64,000 nucleotides of DNA from contig NZ_CP016438.1 in NCBI RefSeq assembly GCF_001685355.1, positions 8,556,001 through 8,620,000 of the forward strand. The letters are read 5' to 3'. The notes under the pieces are model-generated. The model saw only the letters and a program-made list of their open reading frames with translations, searched no databases and was not told the origin of the DNA. Origin of the DNA: Streptomyces lincolnensis. GTDB taxonomy: Bacteria; Actinomycetota; Actinomycetes; Streptomycetales; Streptomycetaceae. Of the stretch, positions 56,140-64,000 are shown one piece after another; the stretch's first letter is position 1; the number at the start of each line of letters is the position of its first letter. Made by a program: the position numbers and the translations under genes.

Positions 56140-57380
56140 TCCGCGCCCTGACCCTCACCACGGCAGCCCTGGCCGCCTCGCTGGTCGCGGTACCGGCCGC
56201 CGCCACGGAGGCCCCGCCCCGCACCGGCTTCGAACAGACGAACGGTGCCCGCTGGACGACCCAGCCCGAGGAGCAGGACTTCCTCGCGGCCGTCGACCGG
56301 GCGAGCACCCGCGTCTCCGTCGGCTCCCTCGGCACGACGAAACAGGGCCGTCCCCTCCAGCTCGTCCGCGTCGGCGCCCGGCACGCCCCGAACACGGTGC
56401 TCCTGGTGTGCGGTCAGCACGGTGACGAACCCTCCGGCCGCGAGGCGTGCCTGACCACGATCCGCGACCTGGCGTACGCGAAGGACCGGCCCACCCGCCG
56501 TCTCCTGGAGCGCACCACCGTGCTCGTCGTCCCCACCGCCAACCCCGACGGCCGCGCCGCCGACACCCGCGGCAACAGCGACGGCGTCGACATCAACCGC
56601 GACCACCTCGCCCTCCAGACCCTGGAGGGCCGCGCCCTGGCCGCGGTGATCCGCGACCGGCGCCCCGACCTCATCTACGACCTGCACGAATACGGCTCCA
56701 CGCCCCCGTACTACGACAAGGACCTCTTCGACCTCTGGCCCCGCAACCTCAACACCGCCCCGGCCGTCCACGACGAGGCCGAGACCCTCTCCCAGGCATA
56801 CGTGCGCCCCGCCGCCCGCGGTGCCGGGTACACGACCGGCACCTACGGCATCTGGACCGACCCCGTCACCGGCGAGCCGATCCGGCAGGTCGCCGGCGAC
56901 GGCCAGGAACGCATCCTGCGGAACATGTCCGGCATCAAACACGCGATCGGCCTGCTCATCGAGAGCCGTGTCGAACCGCTGACCGGCACCGACGAACCGG
57001 CCAACAACCGACGCCGGGTGGACTCCCAACTGGCGGCGCTCAAGGGCCTGTTCGCCTACACCGACGAGCGTCGCACCCAGGTCGAGCGCGCGACGGACGC
57101 CGCCCGCCGCGCCGGCTGGACCGACACCGGACCCGTCTACGTCGGCGGCGCCGACAACGACCCGCCCGAACCCGCCGAGGTGATCCAGGACCCGCCCTGC
57201 GGCTACCGCCTCACCGCCGGCCAGTACGCGGAGATCAAGGACGAACTCGCCCTGCACGGAGTGCGCACGCACGGCACCCATGTCCCGCTCCGCCAGCCGC
57301 TGCGCGCCCTCGTCCCGCTGCTCCTCGACGAACGCGCGCCGTACCACCTGACGGCCGCGGAGCCCGACACCGCTTGCTGA
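56136..57380 (+). CDS. secreted M14-family zinc carboxypeptidase
   Basis: 414 residues from ATG 56136, overlapping the S15 stop by 4 bp. The signal peptide (about 1-24) ends AAAT. Zinc ligands are His95 and Glu98 in [11 protein letters not shown], and the later His in [28 protein letters not shown] carries the substrate-binding Asn-Arg pair. The catalytic glutamate is probably in LLIESR. It removes C-terminal residues from peptides and pairs functionally with the preceding peptidase. Ends 80 bp before the BCCT gene, without a clear terminator. Confidence 0.92.
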   Translation: MIRALTLTTAALAASLVAVPAAATEAPPRTGFEQTNGARWTTQPEEQDFLAAVDRASTRVSVGSLGTTKQGRPLQLVRVGARHAPNTVLLVCGQHGDEPSGREACLTTIRDLAYAKDRPTRRLLERTTVLVVPTANPDGRAADTRGNSDGVDINRDHLALQTLEGRALAAVIRDRRPDLIYDLHEYGSTPPYYDKDLFDLWPRNLNTAPAVHDEAETLSQAYVRPAARGAGYTTGTYGIWTDPVTGEPIRQVAGDGQERILRNMSGIKHAIGLLIESRVEPLTGTDEPANNRRRVDSQLAALKGLFAYTDERRTQVERATDAARRAGWTDTGPVYVGGADNDPPEPAEVIQDPPCGYRLTAGQYAEIKDELALHGVRTHGTHVPLRQPLRALVPLLLDERAPYHLTAAEPDTAC

Positions 57381-57468
57381 AGTGAAGGAGATCTGCACCA
57401 CCTGTGGTAGGTCCTAGGGCACGACACGGAACAGGCGTACGCACGGTCTCCACGGGAAGGTGCCGCTG

Positions 57469-59169
57469 ATGACGGAAGACCTGAAGAAGAGAGGAGGCCG
57501 GGAAGGCGCTTCGAGCCCTCCCGGCCGCTCCACGGACCGAGTGGTGTTCGGCGTCACCGCCGCCATCACCGTCGCCTTCGTGATCTGGGGCGCGGCGGGC
57601 ACGGACTCCCTGGAGAGCGTCTCCACGAAGATGCTCAACGGACTGATCCACAACGGCGGCTGGGCCTTCATGCTGGCCGCCTCGTGTTTCGTGGTCTTCG
57701 CCCTGTGGATCGCCGCCAGCCGCTACGGCCGCATCCACCTGGGCGCCGAGGGCGAGGAGCCCGAGTTCAAGACCGTGTCCTGGGTCGCGATGATGTTCAG
57801 CGCCGGCATGGGCATCGGCCTGATGTTCTACGGCGTGAGTGAGCCGCTCTCGCACTACACGACCCCGCCCCCGGGCACGACCCCCGCCAACTCCGGTGAA
57901 CGCATGGAGACGGCGATGGCCACCACCCTCTTCCACTGGACGCTGCATCCCTGGGCGATCTACGCGGTGGTCGGCCTCGCCATCGCCTACAGCACCTACC
58001 GCAAGCGCCGCCGCCAGACCATCAGCGCGGTGTTCACCCCGCTCATCGGGGAGAAGCACGCCAACGGCGCCGGTGGCCGGGTGATCGACATCCTCGCGAT
58101 CATCGCCACCGTCTTCGGCTCCGCCGCCTCCCTGGGCCTGGGCGCGCTCCAGATCGGCTCCGGCTTCCAGGAGCTGGACTGGATGGACGACGTGAGCACC
58201 GGCCTGCTCGTGGCCATCATCGCCGTGCTGACCCTGGCCTTCGTGGCCTCGGCGGTCTCCGGCATCGAGCGGGGCATCCAGTGGCTGTCCAACACCAACA
58301 TGGTGCTCGCCCTGGTGCTCGCCCTGTTCGTGTTCGTCGCCGGACCCACGATCATCGTCCTGGACCTGCTGCCCACCTCGGTCTTCGCCTACCTCGGCGA
58401 TCTGCCGCAGCTCGCCGGCCGTACCGAGGCCAGCGGCGGCGCCGGCGTCGCGGACTGGCTCGGCAGCTGGACGGTCTTCTACTGGGCGTGGTGGATCTCC
58501 TGGACGCCCTTCGTCGGCATGTTCATCGCCCGCATCAGCCGCGGCCGCACCATCCGCCAGTTCGTCGGCGGCGTCATCCTGGTGCCCAGCACCGTCAGCC
58601 TCGTCTGGTTCGCGGTCTTCGGCGGTTCGGCGATGAGGCTGAGGGAGGGCGGCGCGCTCCGCGGCGAGAGCACCCCCGAGGGCCAACTCTTCGGTCTCCT
58701 CCAGGAGTTCCCCATCGCGACCGTCACCAGCCTGCTGGTGATGATCCTGGTCGGTATCTTCTTCGTCTCGGGAGCCGACGCCGCGTCCATCGTGATGGGC
58801 ACGCTCTCCCAGAAGGGCGCGCTCGAACCCGGCCGCTTCGTCGTGGTGTTCTGGGGTGTGGTGACCGGAGCCGTCGCCGCGATCATGCTGCTCGTCGGCA
58901 GCGGCCAGGGCGACGCGCTCACGGGCCTTCAGAACCTCACGATCCTGGCCGCCGCGCCCTTCGTCCTGGTGATGATCGGCATGTGCGTCGCCCTCATGCG
59001 CGACCTGCGCCAGGATCCGGTCATCGTGCGGGGCGAGATGGGCTCCGAGGCCGTCGAACTCGCCGTGATCGAAGGACACAAGAGGTACGACGGCGACTTC
59101 GAGATCAGGGTCGGCCCCGGCGCCGGCACGGAGACCGAGGGCGACCCACTGGGCCACGACCACACCTGA
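57469..59169 (+). CDS. BCCT-family betaine/carnitine/choline transporter
   Basis: 566 residues from ATG 57469, with GGAAGG eight bases upstream; a GTG nine bases earlier is less likely. There are twelve hydrophobic segments and the family signature around WTVFYWAWWISWTPFVGMFIARISRGRTIRQF, including the tryptophan box that binds trimethylammonium groups. It imports glycine betaine or a related solute with sodium or protons and serves osmoprotection. A His/Asp-rich charged tail (about the last 60 residues) resembles the regulatory ends of BCCT osmosensors. Convergent with the oxidase gene. Confidence 0.93.
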   Translation: MTEDLKKRGGREGASSPPGRSTDRVVFGVTAAITVAFVIWGAAGTDSLESVSTKMLNGLIHNGGWAFMLAASCFVVFALWIAASRYGRIHLGAEGEEPEFKTVSWVAMMFSAGMGIGLMFYGVSEPLSHYTTPPPGTTPANSGERMETAMATTLFHWTLHPWAIYAVVGLAIAYSTYRKRRRQTISAVFTPLIGEKHANGAGGRVIDILAIIATVFGSAASLGLGALQIGSGFQELDWMDDVSTGLLVAIIAVLTLAFVASAVSGIERGIQWLSNTNMVLALVLALFVFVAGPTIIVLDLLPTSVFAYLGDLPQLAGRTEASGGAGVADWLGSWTVFYWAWWISWTPFVGMFIARISRGRTIRQFVGGVILVPSTVSLVWFAVFGGSAMRLREGGALRGESTPEGQLFGLLQEFPIATVTSLLVMILVGIFFVSGADAASIVMGTLSQKGALEPGRFVVVFWGVVTGAVAAIMLLVGSGQGDALTGLQNLTILAAAPFVLVMIGMCVALMRDLRQDPVIVRGEMGSEAVELAVIEGHKRYDGDFEIRVGPGAGTETEGDPLGHDHT

Positions 59170-59182
59170 GGACAGGGGCGGT

Positions 59183-60136
59183 TCAGGGGGAGGCGGCGAG
59201 TCCCGCCGCCTCCTCCGCACAGCCCCACGCCACGGTCACGCCCGCACCGCCGTGACCGTAGTTGTGCACCAGCACCCGCCCGCCGGACAGCGGTTCGCGC
59301 TCCAGCCGGACCGCGTCCCGGGCGGGCCGGAGCCCCACCCGGTGCTCCAGCACCCGCGCCCCGGCGATCTCCGGCCGCAGCGCCGCGCACCGCCGTACGA
59401 TCGCCGCCGCCGTGACCGGATCCGGCTCGGTCGACCACTCGTCCTCGACCGCCGTGCCGCCCAGCAGGAGCCGGCCGGGCTGCGGGAAGAAGTACGCCAT
59501 CTCCCCGTCCGCGTCCGTGGAGACCACGAAGGTGTGGATCCCGGGGTTCTCCACGACGACCAGCTGCCCGCGCACCGGCCGTACGGAGGGATCCGGCACG
59601 AGCTCGCGGGCGGCCAGCCCGGTGCAGTTGACCACCACCGGCGCGTCCACCTCGGCGAGATCCGCCACCGTGCGCGCCTCGATCGTCCCGCCCGCCGCCA
59701 CGAACCGGTCCCGCAGCCACGGCAGATGAGCCGGCATGTCGATCAGCGGCAGCCGGACCCAGGTCCCCGTGCCGGCGTACTCCTCGGCCGTCGTCGCCCG
59801 CAGCCCCGGCAGCCGGTCCGTCACCCAGGCGTCGGCCGCGTCCGGATCGGCCTCGCCCAGTACCCCTTCGACCATGCGTACGCCGGTCTCCTCGGGCCGC
59901 GCCGCCAACTCCTCGTACACGTCGAGCGAGCGCAGCGCCCACGCCCGCGCGAGCGCGACCGGCTCGATGTGGTACGGCCACCACAGCGCCCCGGCAACGG
60001 CCGAGGTGGTCCCCTCGACCGGGTCCCGCGACCACACCCGCACCCGTCGGCCCCGCTCGGCCAGGACCACGGCCGTCGTCAGCCCGACGACCCCGCCCCC
60101 GACCACCACGATCTCGTCGCCCAGCCCGCTGTTCAT
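59183..60136 (-). CDS. FAD-dependent D-amino-acid oxidase
   Basis: 317 residues from ATG 60136. The FAD Rossmann motif VVVGGGVVGLTTAVVLAERG opens the protein, followed by SAVAGALWWPYH. The active-site region holds RPVRGQLVVVENPG, and HNYGHGGAGVTVAWG at the end is the typical D-amino-acid oxidase signature. It oxidises D-amino acids to keto acids with oxygen, giving peroxide. Next to the BCCT transporter and secreted peptidases it may help in scavenging D-amino acids from peptidoglycan, which is inference. Tail to tail with the BCCT gene, 13 bp apart. Confidence 0.9.
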   Translation of the reverse strand: MNSGLGDEIVVVGGGVVGLTTAVVLAERGRRVRVWSRDPVEGTTSAVAGALWWPYHIEPVALARAWALRSLDVYEELAARPEETGVRMVEGVLGEADPDAADAWVTDRLPGLRATTAEEYAGTGTWVRLPLIDMPAHLPWLRDRFVAAGGTIEARTVADLAEVDAPVVVNCTGLAARELVPDPSVRPVRGQLVVVENPGIHTFVVSTDADGEMAYFFPQPGRLLLGGTAVEDEWSTEPDPVTAAAIVRRCAALRPEIAGARVLEHRVGLRPARDAVRLEREPLSGGRVLVHNYGHGGAGVTVAWGCAEEAAGLAASP

Positions 60137-60202
60137 GAGGGGACGTTAGCGGAATGAGCCATGCCGTGCTCAGACCGCCCGCACTGCGGGAATACTCACA
60201 GC

Positions 60203-61222
60203 ATGTCTGCCGAGTATGCGACCTTCGGCCTGGCACCGGCGATGCGTGCCGGTGGAGTCCTCGCCAACGGTGACTACCAGGTGCACCGGGACTTCGTGGA
60301 CTTCATCGTCGACGGACGCCCGCTGCTCTTCCAACTCTCCGACCTCGACGCCGTCTCCCCCCTCGCCTCCGACGTCCCACCCGCGATCTTCACCGCCCAG
60401 GTCCGCAGCCTCCTGCTGGAGACGGACGCCCCGCTTCCGGACGGCCGCTTCGTCGTCTACGGCTGTCCCGAATGCGAGGACCTGATGTGCGGAGCCGTCA
60501 CCGCCGTCATCGAACGGGACGGCGAGGACTTCATCTGGCGGGACTTCGCCTGGCAGACCGACCAGCACGCCGACCTGGAGCTCAACGGCTACCACGGCAT
60601 CGGGCCCTTCCGCTTCCGCGGCCCCGAGTACCGGCAGGCGCTGGCCGGCCTGCTCGGTGACGCCGTCGGCACCCGTCGCCGGGTCCTGCTGATCGGCTCC
60701 CGGGTCGCCCTGCTGGGCAAACTCGCCGCGGCCCTGCGCACCATCGGCATCGGCGCCGACATCACCGACGGTGCCCAGGACGTTCCCCCCGACGAACTCC
60801 GTGCCTACGGCGCCGTCGCCTTCGGCCGCTCGGCCGGCGAGGAGCAGCGGGCCGCCGTACGCCGTTCCTTCGACCGCGCGGGAGTCGAGGTGGCCTACGT
60901 CGAGGGCCTCGCCCCGATCGTGCCGCTCCTCGTCGCCCAGATCGAGCACGCCCTCGACCGCAGCCCCGTCGAACAGCGCCGCCTGACCCGTCTGGTGGCC
61001 GCCGATGGCGAGGCGGGCGTCGAGATCACCTCCCCGTGCCGGGTCCAGCTCACCGCCTACCGCCTCGACCGCCTCTACCGCACCCACACCCACGAGCTCT
61101 TCGACGGCGTCCTGGAACCGGGCCGCCACCGCATCGCACTGGACGGGAAGGCGGTGAAGGGGGAGGCGTTCGTGGTGGCACGGACCTCGGGGAGCGTGCT
61201 GGTCGAGGCGATGGCCCGGTGA
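60203..61222 (+). CDS. conserved two-part protein of unknown function
   Basis: 339 residues from ATG 60203. No family recognised. The N-terminal half has a possible metal site, GCPECEDLMCG, and is rich in aromatic and acidic residues (EDFIWRDFAWQTDQH). After residue 155, RRRVLLIGSRVALLGKLAAAL begins a Rossmann-like alternating pattern. There is no signal peptide. Codon use and length are normal. It is 50 bp before the ABC-F gene on the same strand. The cysteine trio could bind zinc, but that is speculative. Confidence 0.6.
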   Translation: MSAEYATFGLAPAMRAGGVLANGDYQVHRDFVDFIVDGRPLLFQLSDLDAVSPLASDVPPAIFTAQVRSLLLETDAPLPDGRFVVYGCPECEDLMCGAVTAVIERDGEDFIWRDFAWQTDQHADLELNGYHGIGPFRFRGPEYRQALAGLLGDAVGTRRRVLLIGSRVALLGKLAAALRTIGIGADITDGAQDVPPDELRAYGAVAFGRSAGEEQRAAVRRSFDRAGVEVAYVEGLAPIVPLLVAQIEHALDRSPVEQRRLTRLVAADGEAGVEITSPCRVQLTAYRLDRLYRTHTHELFDGVLEPGRHRIALDGKAVKGEAFVVARTSGSVLVEAMAR

Positions 61223-61271
61223 GAAACCCGGACGCGTCCATCCCCGCCCGGCCATTAGGATCGGCACCCTG

Positions 61272-62912
61272 ATGACTGCCACTCTCGTCGCCAAGAACCT
61301 CGCCGCCGGGCACGGCGACCGCTCCCTGTTCGCCGGGCTCGACCTCGTCGTCGCGCCCGGTGACGTGATCGGGCTGGTCGGAGCCAACGGCGCGGGCAAG
61401 TCCACCCTGCTGCGCATGCTCGCCGGACTGAGCACACCGGAGGAGGGCGAGCTCAGGCTGTCCCCGCCGACCGCGACCGTCGGCCACCTCCCGCAGGAGC
61501 CCGAGCGCCGCCCCGGCGAGAGCGTGCGGGACTTCCTGGCCCGCCGCACCGGCGTGGCCGAGGCCCAGCGGGTGATGGACGAGGCCACCCAGGCACTGGT
61601 CGACGGCGCGCCCGGCGCCGACGACGCCTACGCCACCAGCCTGGAGCGCTGGCTCGACCTCGGCGGCGCCGACCTCGACGAACGGGCCGAGGAGGTCGCC
61701 GACTCGCTCGGCCTGGCGGTGGACCTGGACCAGCCGATGACCTCCCTGTCCGGCGGCCAGGCGGCCCGCGCGGGCCTCGCCTCCCTCCTGCTCTCCCGCT
61801 ACGACGTCTTCCTCCTCGACGAGCCGACCAACGACCTCGACCTGGACGGCCTGGAGCGCCTGGAGCGGTTCGTCTCCGGCCTGCGCGCCGGCACCGTCGT
61901 CGTCAGCCACGACCGCGAGTTCCTCACCCGCACCGTCACCAAGGTCCTCGAACTCGACCTCGCCCAACAGCGGATCAACCTCTACGGCGGCGGCTACGAG
62001 GCCTATCTGGAGGAGCGCGAGGTCGCGCGCCGGCACGCCCGCGACGACTTCGAGGAGTACGCCGACAAGAAGTCCGCCCTCCAGGAGCGGGCCCAGGTCC
62101 AGCGTTCCTGGATGGACAAGGGCGTGAAGAACGCGCGCCGCAAGGCGGGCAACGACAACGACAAGATCGGCCGCAAGTTCCGCAGCGAGGCCAGCGAGAA
62201 GCAGGCCGCGAAGGCCCGCCAGACCCAGCGCATGATCGAGCGCCTCGATGTCGTCGAGGAACCGCGCAAGGAGTGGGACCTGCGCATGGAGATCGCCTCG
62301 GCCCCGCGCTCCGGCGCGGTCGTCGCGACCCTCAGGGACGCGGAGGTGCGGCGCGGCGACTTCGTGCTCGGGCCGGTGAGCCTCCAGATCGACTGGGCGG
62401 ACCGGATCGCGGTCACCGGCGCGAACGGCGCGGGCAAGTCGACCCTGCTCGGCGCCCTGCTGGGCCGTGTCCCGCTCGACGCGGGCAGCGCCTCGCTCGG
62501 CTCGGGTGTGCTGATCGGCGAGGTCGACCAGGCCCGCAAGCTCTTCCACGGGCCCGAACCCCTGCTCGACGCCTTCTGCGCGGCGGTCCCCGACACGGAA
62601 CCGGCCGAGGTCCGCACCCTCCTGGCCAAGTTCGGCCTCAAGGCGGCCCACGTCCTGCGCCCGGCGGCGACCCTCTCCCCGGGCGAACGCACCAGGGCCG
62701 CGCTCTCCCTGCTCCAGGGCCGGGGCGTCAACCTCCTGGTCCTCGACGAGCCCACCAACCACCTCGACCTGCCGGCCATCGAACAGCTGGAGTCGGCCCT
62801 CGACGCCTACGAGGGCACCCTGCTCCTGGTCACCCACGACCGCCGCATGCTCGACGCGGTCCACGTGACCCGCCGCCTGAAGGTCGCGAACGGCAAGGTG
62901 ACCGAACGCTAG
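61272..62912 (+). CDS. ABC-F family ATPase
   Basis: 546 residues from ATG 61272. It has twin ABC domains with no transmembrane part: Walker A GANGAGKST twice, signatures LSGGQ and LSPGE, Walker B VFLLDEPTNDLDL and VLDEPTNHLDL. The linker is long and charged (ARDDFEEYADKKSALQERAQ). Unlike the ABC-F gene at 34172 it has no leader with upstream ORFs, only 49 bp from the previous gene, so it may be a constitutive translation factor of the EttA/Uup kind or a resistance protein. Overlaps the convergent next gene by 4 bp (CTAG). Confidence 0.9.
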   Translation: MTATLVAKNLAAGHGDRSLFAGLDLVVAPGDVIGLVGANGAGKSTLLRMLAGLSTPEEGELRLSPPTATVGHLPQEPERRPGESVRDFLARRTGVAEAQRVMDEATQALVDGAPGADDAYATSLERWLDLGGADLDERAEEVADSLGLAVDLDQPMTSLSGGQAARAGLASLLLSRYDVFLLDEPTNDLDLDGLERLERFVSGLRAGTVVVSHDREFLTRTVTKVLELDLAQQRINLYGGGYEAYLEEREVARRHARDDFEEYADKKSALQERAQVQRSWMDKGVKNARRKAGNDNDKIGRKFRSEASEKQAAKARQTQRMIERLDVVEEPRKEWDLRMEIASAPRSGAVVATLRDAEVRRGDFVLGPVSLQIDWADRIAVTGANGAGKSTLLGALLGRVPLDAGSASLGSGVLIGEVDQARKLFHGPEPLLDAFCAAVPDTEPAEVRTLLAKFGLKAAHVLRPAATLSPGERTRAALSLLQGRGVNLLVLDEPTNHLDLPAIEQLESALDAYEGTLLLVTHDRRMLDAVHVTRRLKVANGKVTER

Positions 62913-63466
62913 ACGGACGTCAGCCGGGTCGCCAGTCCCGGATAGTCCACGACGAAGCCGTCCCCGTCGACGACGAGATCGGCCCGGAAGTCGCCGGACG
63001 TGAAGCGCACCAGCCCGTCGCCGAGACAGGTGTAGGTCTGCCGCGACACCTCCACGGTCAGCTCGGGCACCCGCACCCAGGCCATGAGGAACTCCCGCTC
63101 ACCGGACGCCCGGTGCAGCCCGTGCCGCAGCATGGGCATGGTGTTGGTGAGCGGACACAGCCCCAGGTCGCAGTCGAGAGCGCCGTCGACCCCGGCGATC
63201 CGCTCGCCGTTCGCCGTCCAGCGCCCCGCGCCGTCATGGCGCAGGTCGAGCACCCGGGTGCCGCGCTCGGTGGCGGCCTCCACGAGCAGCCGACGCGTCA
63301 CGAAACCGTCGGCGGTGTCGAGCGCGTACGAGATCCAGTACGGCTCCGGCGTCGTCCCGACCGCCCGTCCGTGCCCCCTCAGGGTCTTCTCGCCGAGATC
63401 GACCCAGGCGGTCTCGAACCCTTTGCTCGCCGACACTTCCCAGCTGATGACATGTGACGCGGCCAT
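62909..63466 (-). CDS. putative glycolipid-binding family protein (PF06475-like)
   Basis: 185 residues from ATG 63466. The sequence ETAWVDLGEKTLRGHGRAVG and the DCDLGLCPLTNTMPMLRHGLH segment with two cysteines match the DUF1089/putative glycolipid-binding family. It is a beta-sandwich with no known catalytic activity and no signal peptide. The stop lies in a palindromic CTAG shared with the ABC-F stop, so both genes terminate on the same four bases. Confidence 0.75.
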   Translation of the reverse strand: MAASHVISWEVSASKGFETAWVDLGEKTLRGHGRAVGTTPEPYWISYALDTADGFVTRRLLVEAATERGTRVLDLRHDGAGRWTANGERIAGVDGALDCDLGLCPLTNTMPMLRHGLHRASGEREFLMAWVRVPELTVEVSRQTYTCLGDGLVRFTSGDFRADLVVDGDGFVVDYPGLATRLTSV

Positions 63467-63498
63467 GCCGTCACTGTAGATCCGAACGGTCGCGGACG

Positions 63499-63545
63499 TG
63501 CCCCCTGCGGGGCGTGGGGAGCCGCGCGGCAAGCCATGACCGGCC
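63499..63545. repeat. diverged intergenic repeat copy upstream of the Tex stop
   Basis: GCCCC-ctg-CGGGGC, followed by GTGGGGAGCCGCGCGGCAAGCCA, resembles the 11023/51354/52377 family at lower identity. It lies between the glycolipid-binding-like gene and tex, both on the minus strand, and could terminate tex. Confidence 0.45.
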
Positions 63546-63570
63546 CGCGGTTCCCCACGATCCGAAGCCC

Positions 63571-64000
63571 CTACCGCTTCTTGGGATCGAGCAGCCCGGC
63601 CTTGCGCAGGGCATCGGCCATCGCACTGTTGGCCGGCGGCGGAGCCTGCCGCGACCCACCGCCCTGACTGCCCTGACCGCCCTGGCGCTGCTGCCGTTGC
63701 TGGCGCTGCTGAGGCGGACGCCCGCCACGCTGCCGACGCTCGCCCCCCGCGCCCTGCTGACCCTGCTCCTTCGGCGCCGCCTCGTCGTCGAGCCGCAGCG
63801 TCAACGAGATCCGCTTGCGCGGAATGTCGACGTCCAGCACCTTCACCTTGACGATGTCACCGGGCTTGACCACATCGCGCGGGTCCTTCACGAACGTCTT
63901 CGACAGCGCGGACACATGCGCCAGCCCGTCCTGGTGGACGCCGACGTCGATGAACGCCCCGAAGGCCGCCACGTTCGTCACGACCCCCTCCAGGACCATC
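63571..64000 (-). CDS. tex: Tex/YhgF-type S1 RNA-binding protein (5' end outside window)
   Basis: At least 143 residues of the C-terminus are visible. An S1 domain, [26 protein letters not shown] with the conserved [27 protein letters not shown], opens the visible part and is followed by [10 protein letters not shown]. After it comes a disordered Gln/Gly/Arg-rich tail ([17 protein letters not shown]) and a short helix ending LLDPKKR. Tex is a nucleic-acid-binding transcription accessory protein. The start lies beyond 64000, so the remaining domains cannot be checked. Confidence 0.85.
   Translation of the reverse strand, partial: MVLEGVVTNVAAFGAFIDVGVHQDGLAHVSALSKTFVKDPRDVVKPGDIVKVKVLDVDIPRKRISLTLRLDDEAAPKEQGQQGAGGERRQRGGRPPQQRQQRQQRQGGQGSQGGGSRQAPPPANSAMADALRKAGLLDPKKR

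Noticed and set aside
57390..57415. ACCACCTGTGGT as a terminator between M14 and BCCT genes
   Set aside because: The stem is five bases with little GC support; not convincing, so read-through into the BCCT gene is possible.

Overview
The window looks like a Streptomyces chromosome. GC content is very high, third codon positions are almost all G or C, start codons include GTG and TTG, and the gene set contains WhiB-family, SsgA-like and LAL-type proteins, two-domain laccase and actinobacterial NHEJ enzymes. The order pca operon, pcaV, NHEJ ligase and polymerase, small laccase matches what I recall of the S. coelicolor region around SCO6697-SCO6712. I see no tRNA, rRNA, CRISPR array, prophage or complete insertion sequence.

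Layout. 1-7 kb: a PAP2-family membrane protein (cut by the window edge) divergent from a TetR regulator across a 16-bp-period operator array, a DUF2510 membrane protein, the 3' half of a broken anmK, a LAL-like ATPase without its DNA-binding domain, and an SDR. 7-14.4 kb: the protocatechuate branch of the beta-ketoadipate pathway, transcribed pcaI-J-F, then an intergenic repeat hairpin, then pcaH-G-B-L, with the divergent MarR regulator pcaV. 14.4-25 kb: a DUF3048 lipoprotein, a zinc alcohol dehydrogenase, a LigC-type DNA ligase, a LigD-type polymerase domain, then a secreted redox group: a cupredoxin/Ig/DUF1080 protein and a ThuA/PQQ-type dehydrogenase in overlapping genes, divergent from a Tat-exported two-domain laccase. 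25-30 kb: a LacI regulator with its likely operator, a VOC protein, a WhiB-family protein, an acyl-ACP desaturase behind a 15-bp iteron array, and DDAH.

30-35 kb: an ABC-F ATPase followed after 10 bp by a DrrC-like UvrA paralogue. Upstream is a strong promoter and a leader of about 230 nt that can be read as a ribosome-controlled attenuator: a three-codon ORF lies over the 5' arm of a terminator-like stem, and a 22-codon ORF follows. I consider this the most interesting regulatory structure in the window. 35-40 kb: GPP34, SsgA-like, a BNR propeller, a small basic Rho_N-like protein, endonuclease V, a tiny membrane protein, a saccharopine-dehydrogenase-like reductase and a MmcQ/YjbR protein.

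40-46 kb: a four-gene beta-oxidation operon (CaiB/racemase, acyl-CoA dehydrogenase, thiolase, FadB) with a KstR-like palindrome in front. 46-52.4 kb: intergenic repeats, a benzoylformate-decarboxylase-like ThDP enzyme, an SDR, a MerR regulator, an amino-acid permease and a PfkB kinase. 52.5-57.4 kb: three secreted peptidases (M1, S15, M14). 57.5-64 kb: a BCCT transporter, a D-amino-acid oxidase, an unknown protein, a second ABC-F protein, a glycolipid-binding-like protein and the C-terminus of Tex.

How it fits together. The laccase and PQQ-type enzymes may act outside the cell on plant-derived polymers, and the pca pathway would take protocatechuate to TCA intermediates. That link is inferred from linkage and family knowledge. 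The ABC-F/UvrA-like operon reads as an antibiotic-protection module.
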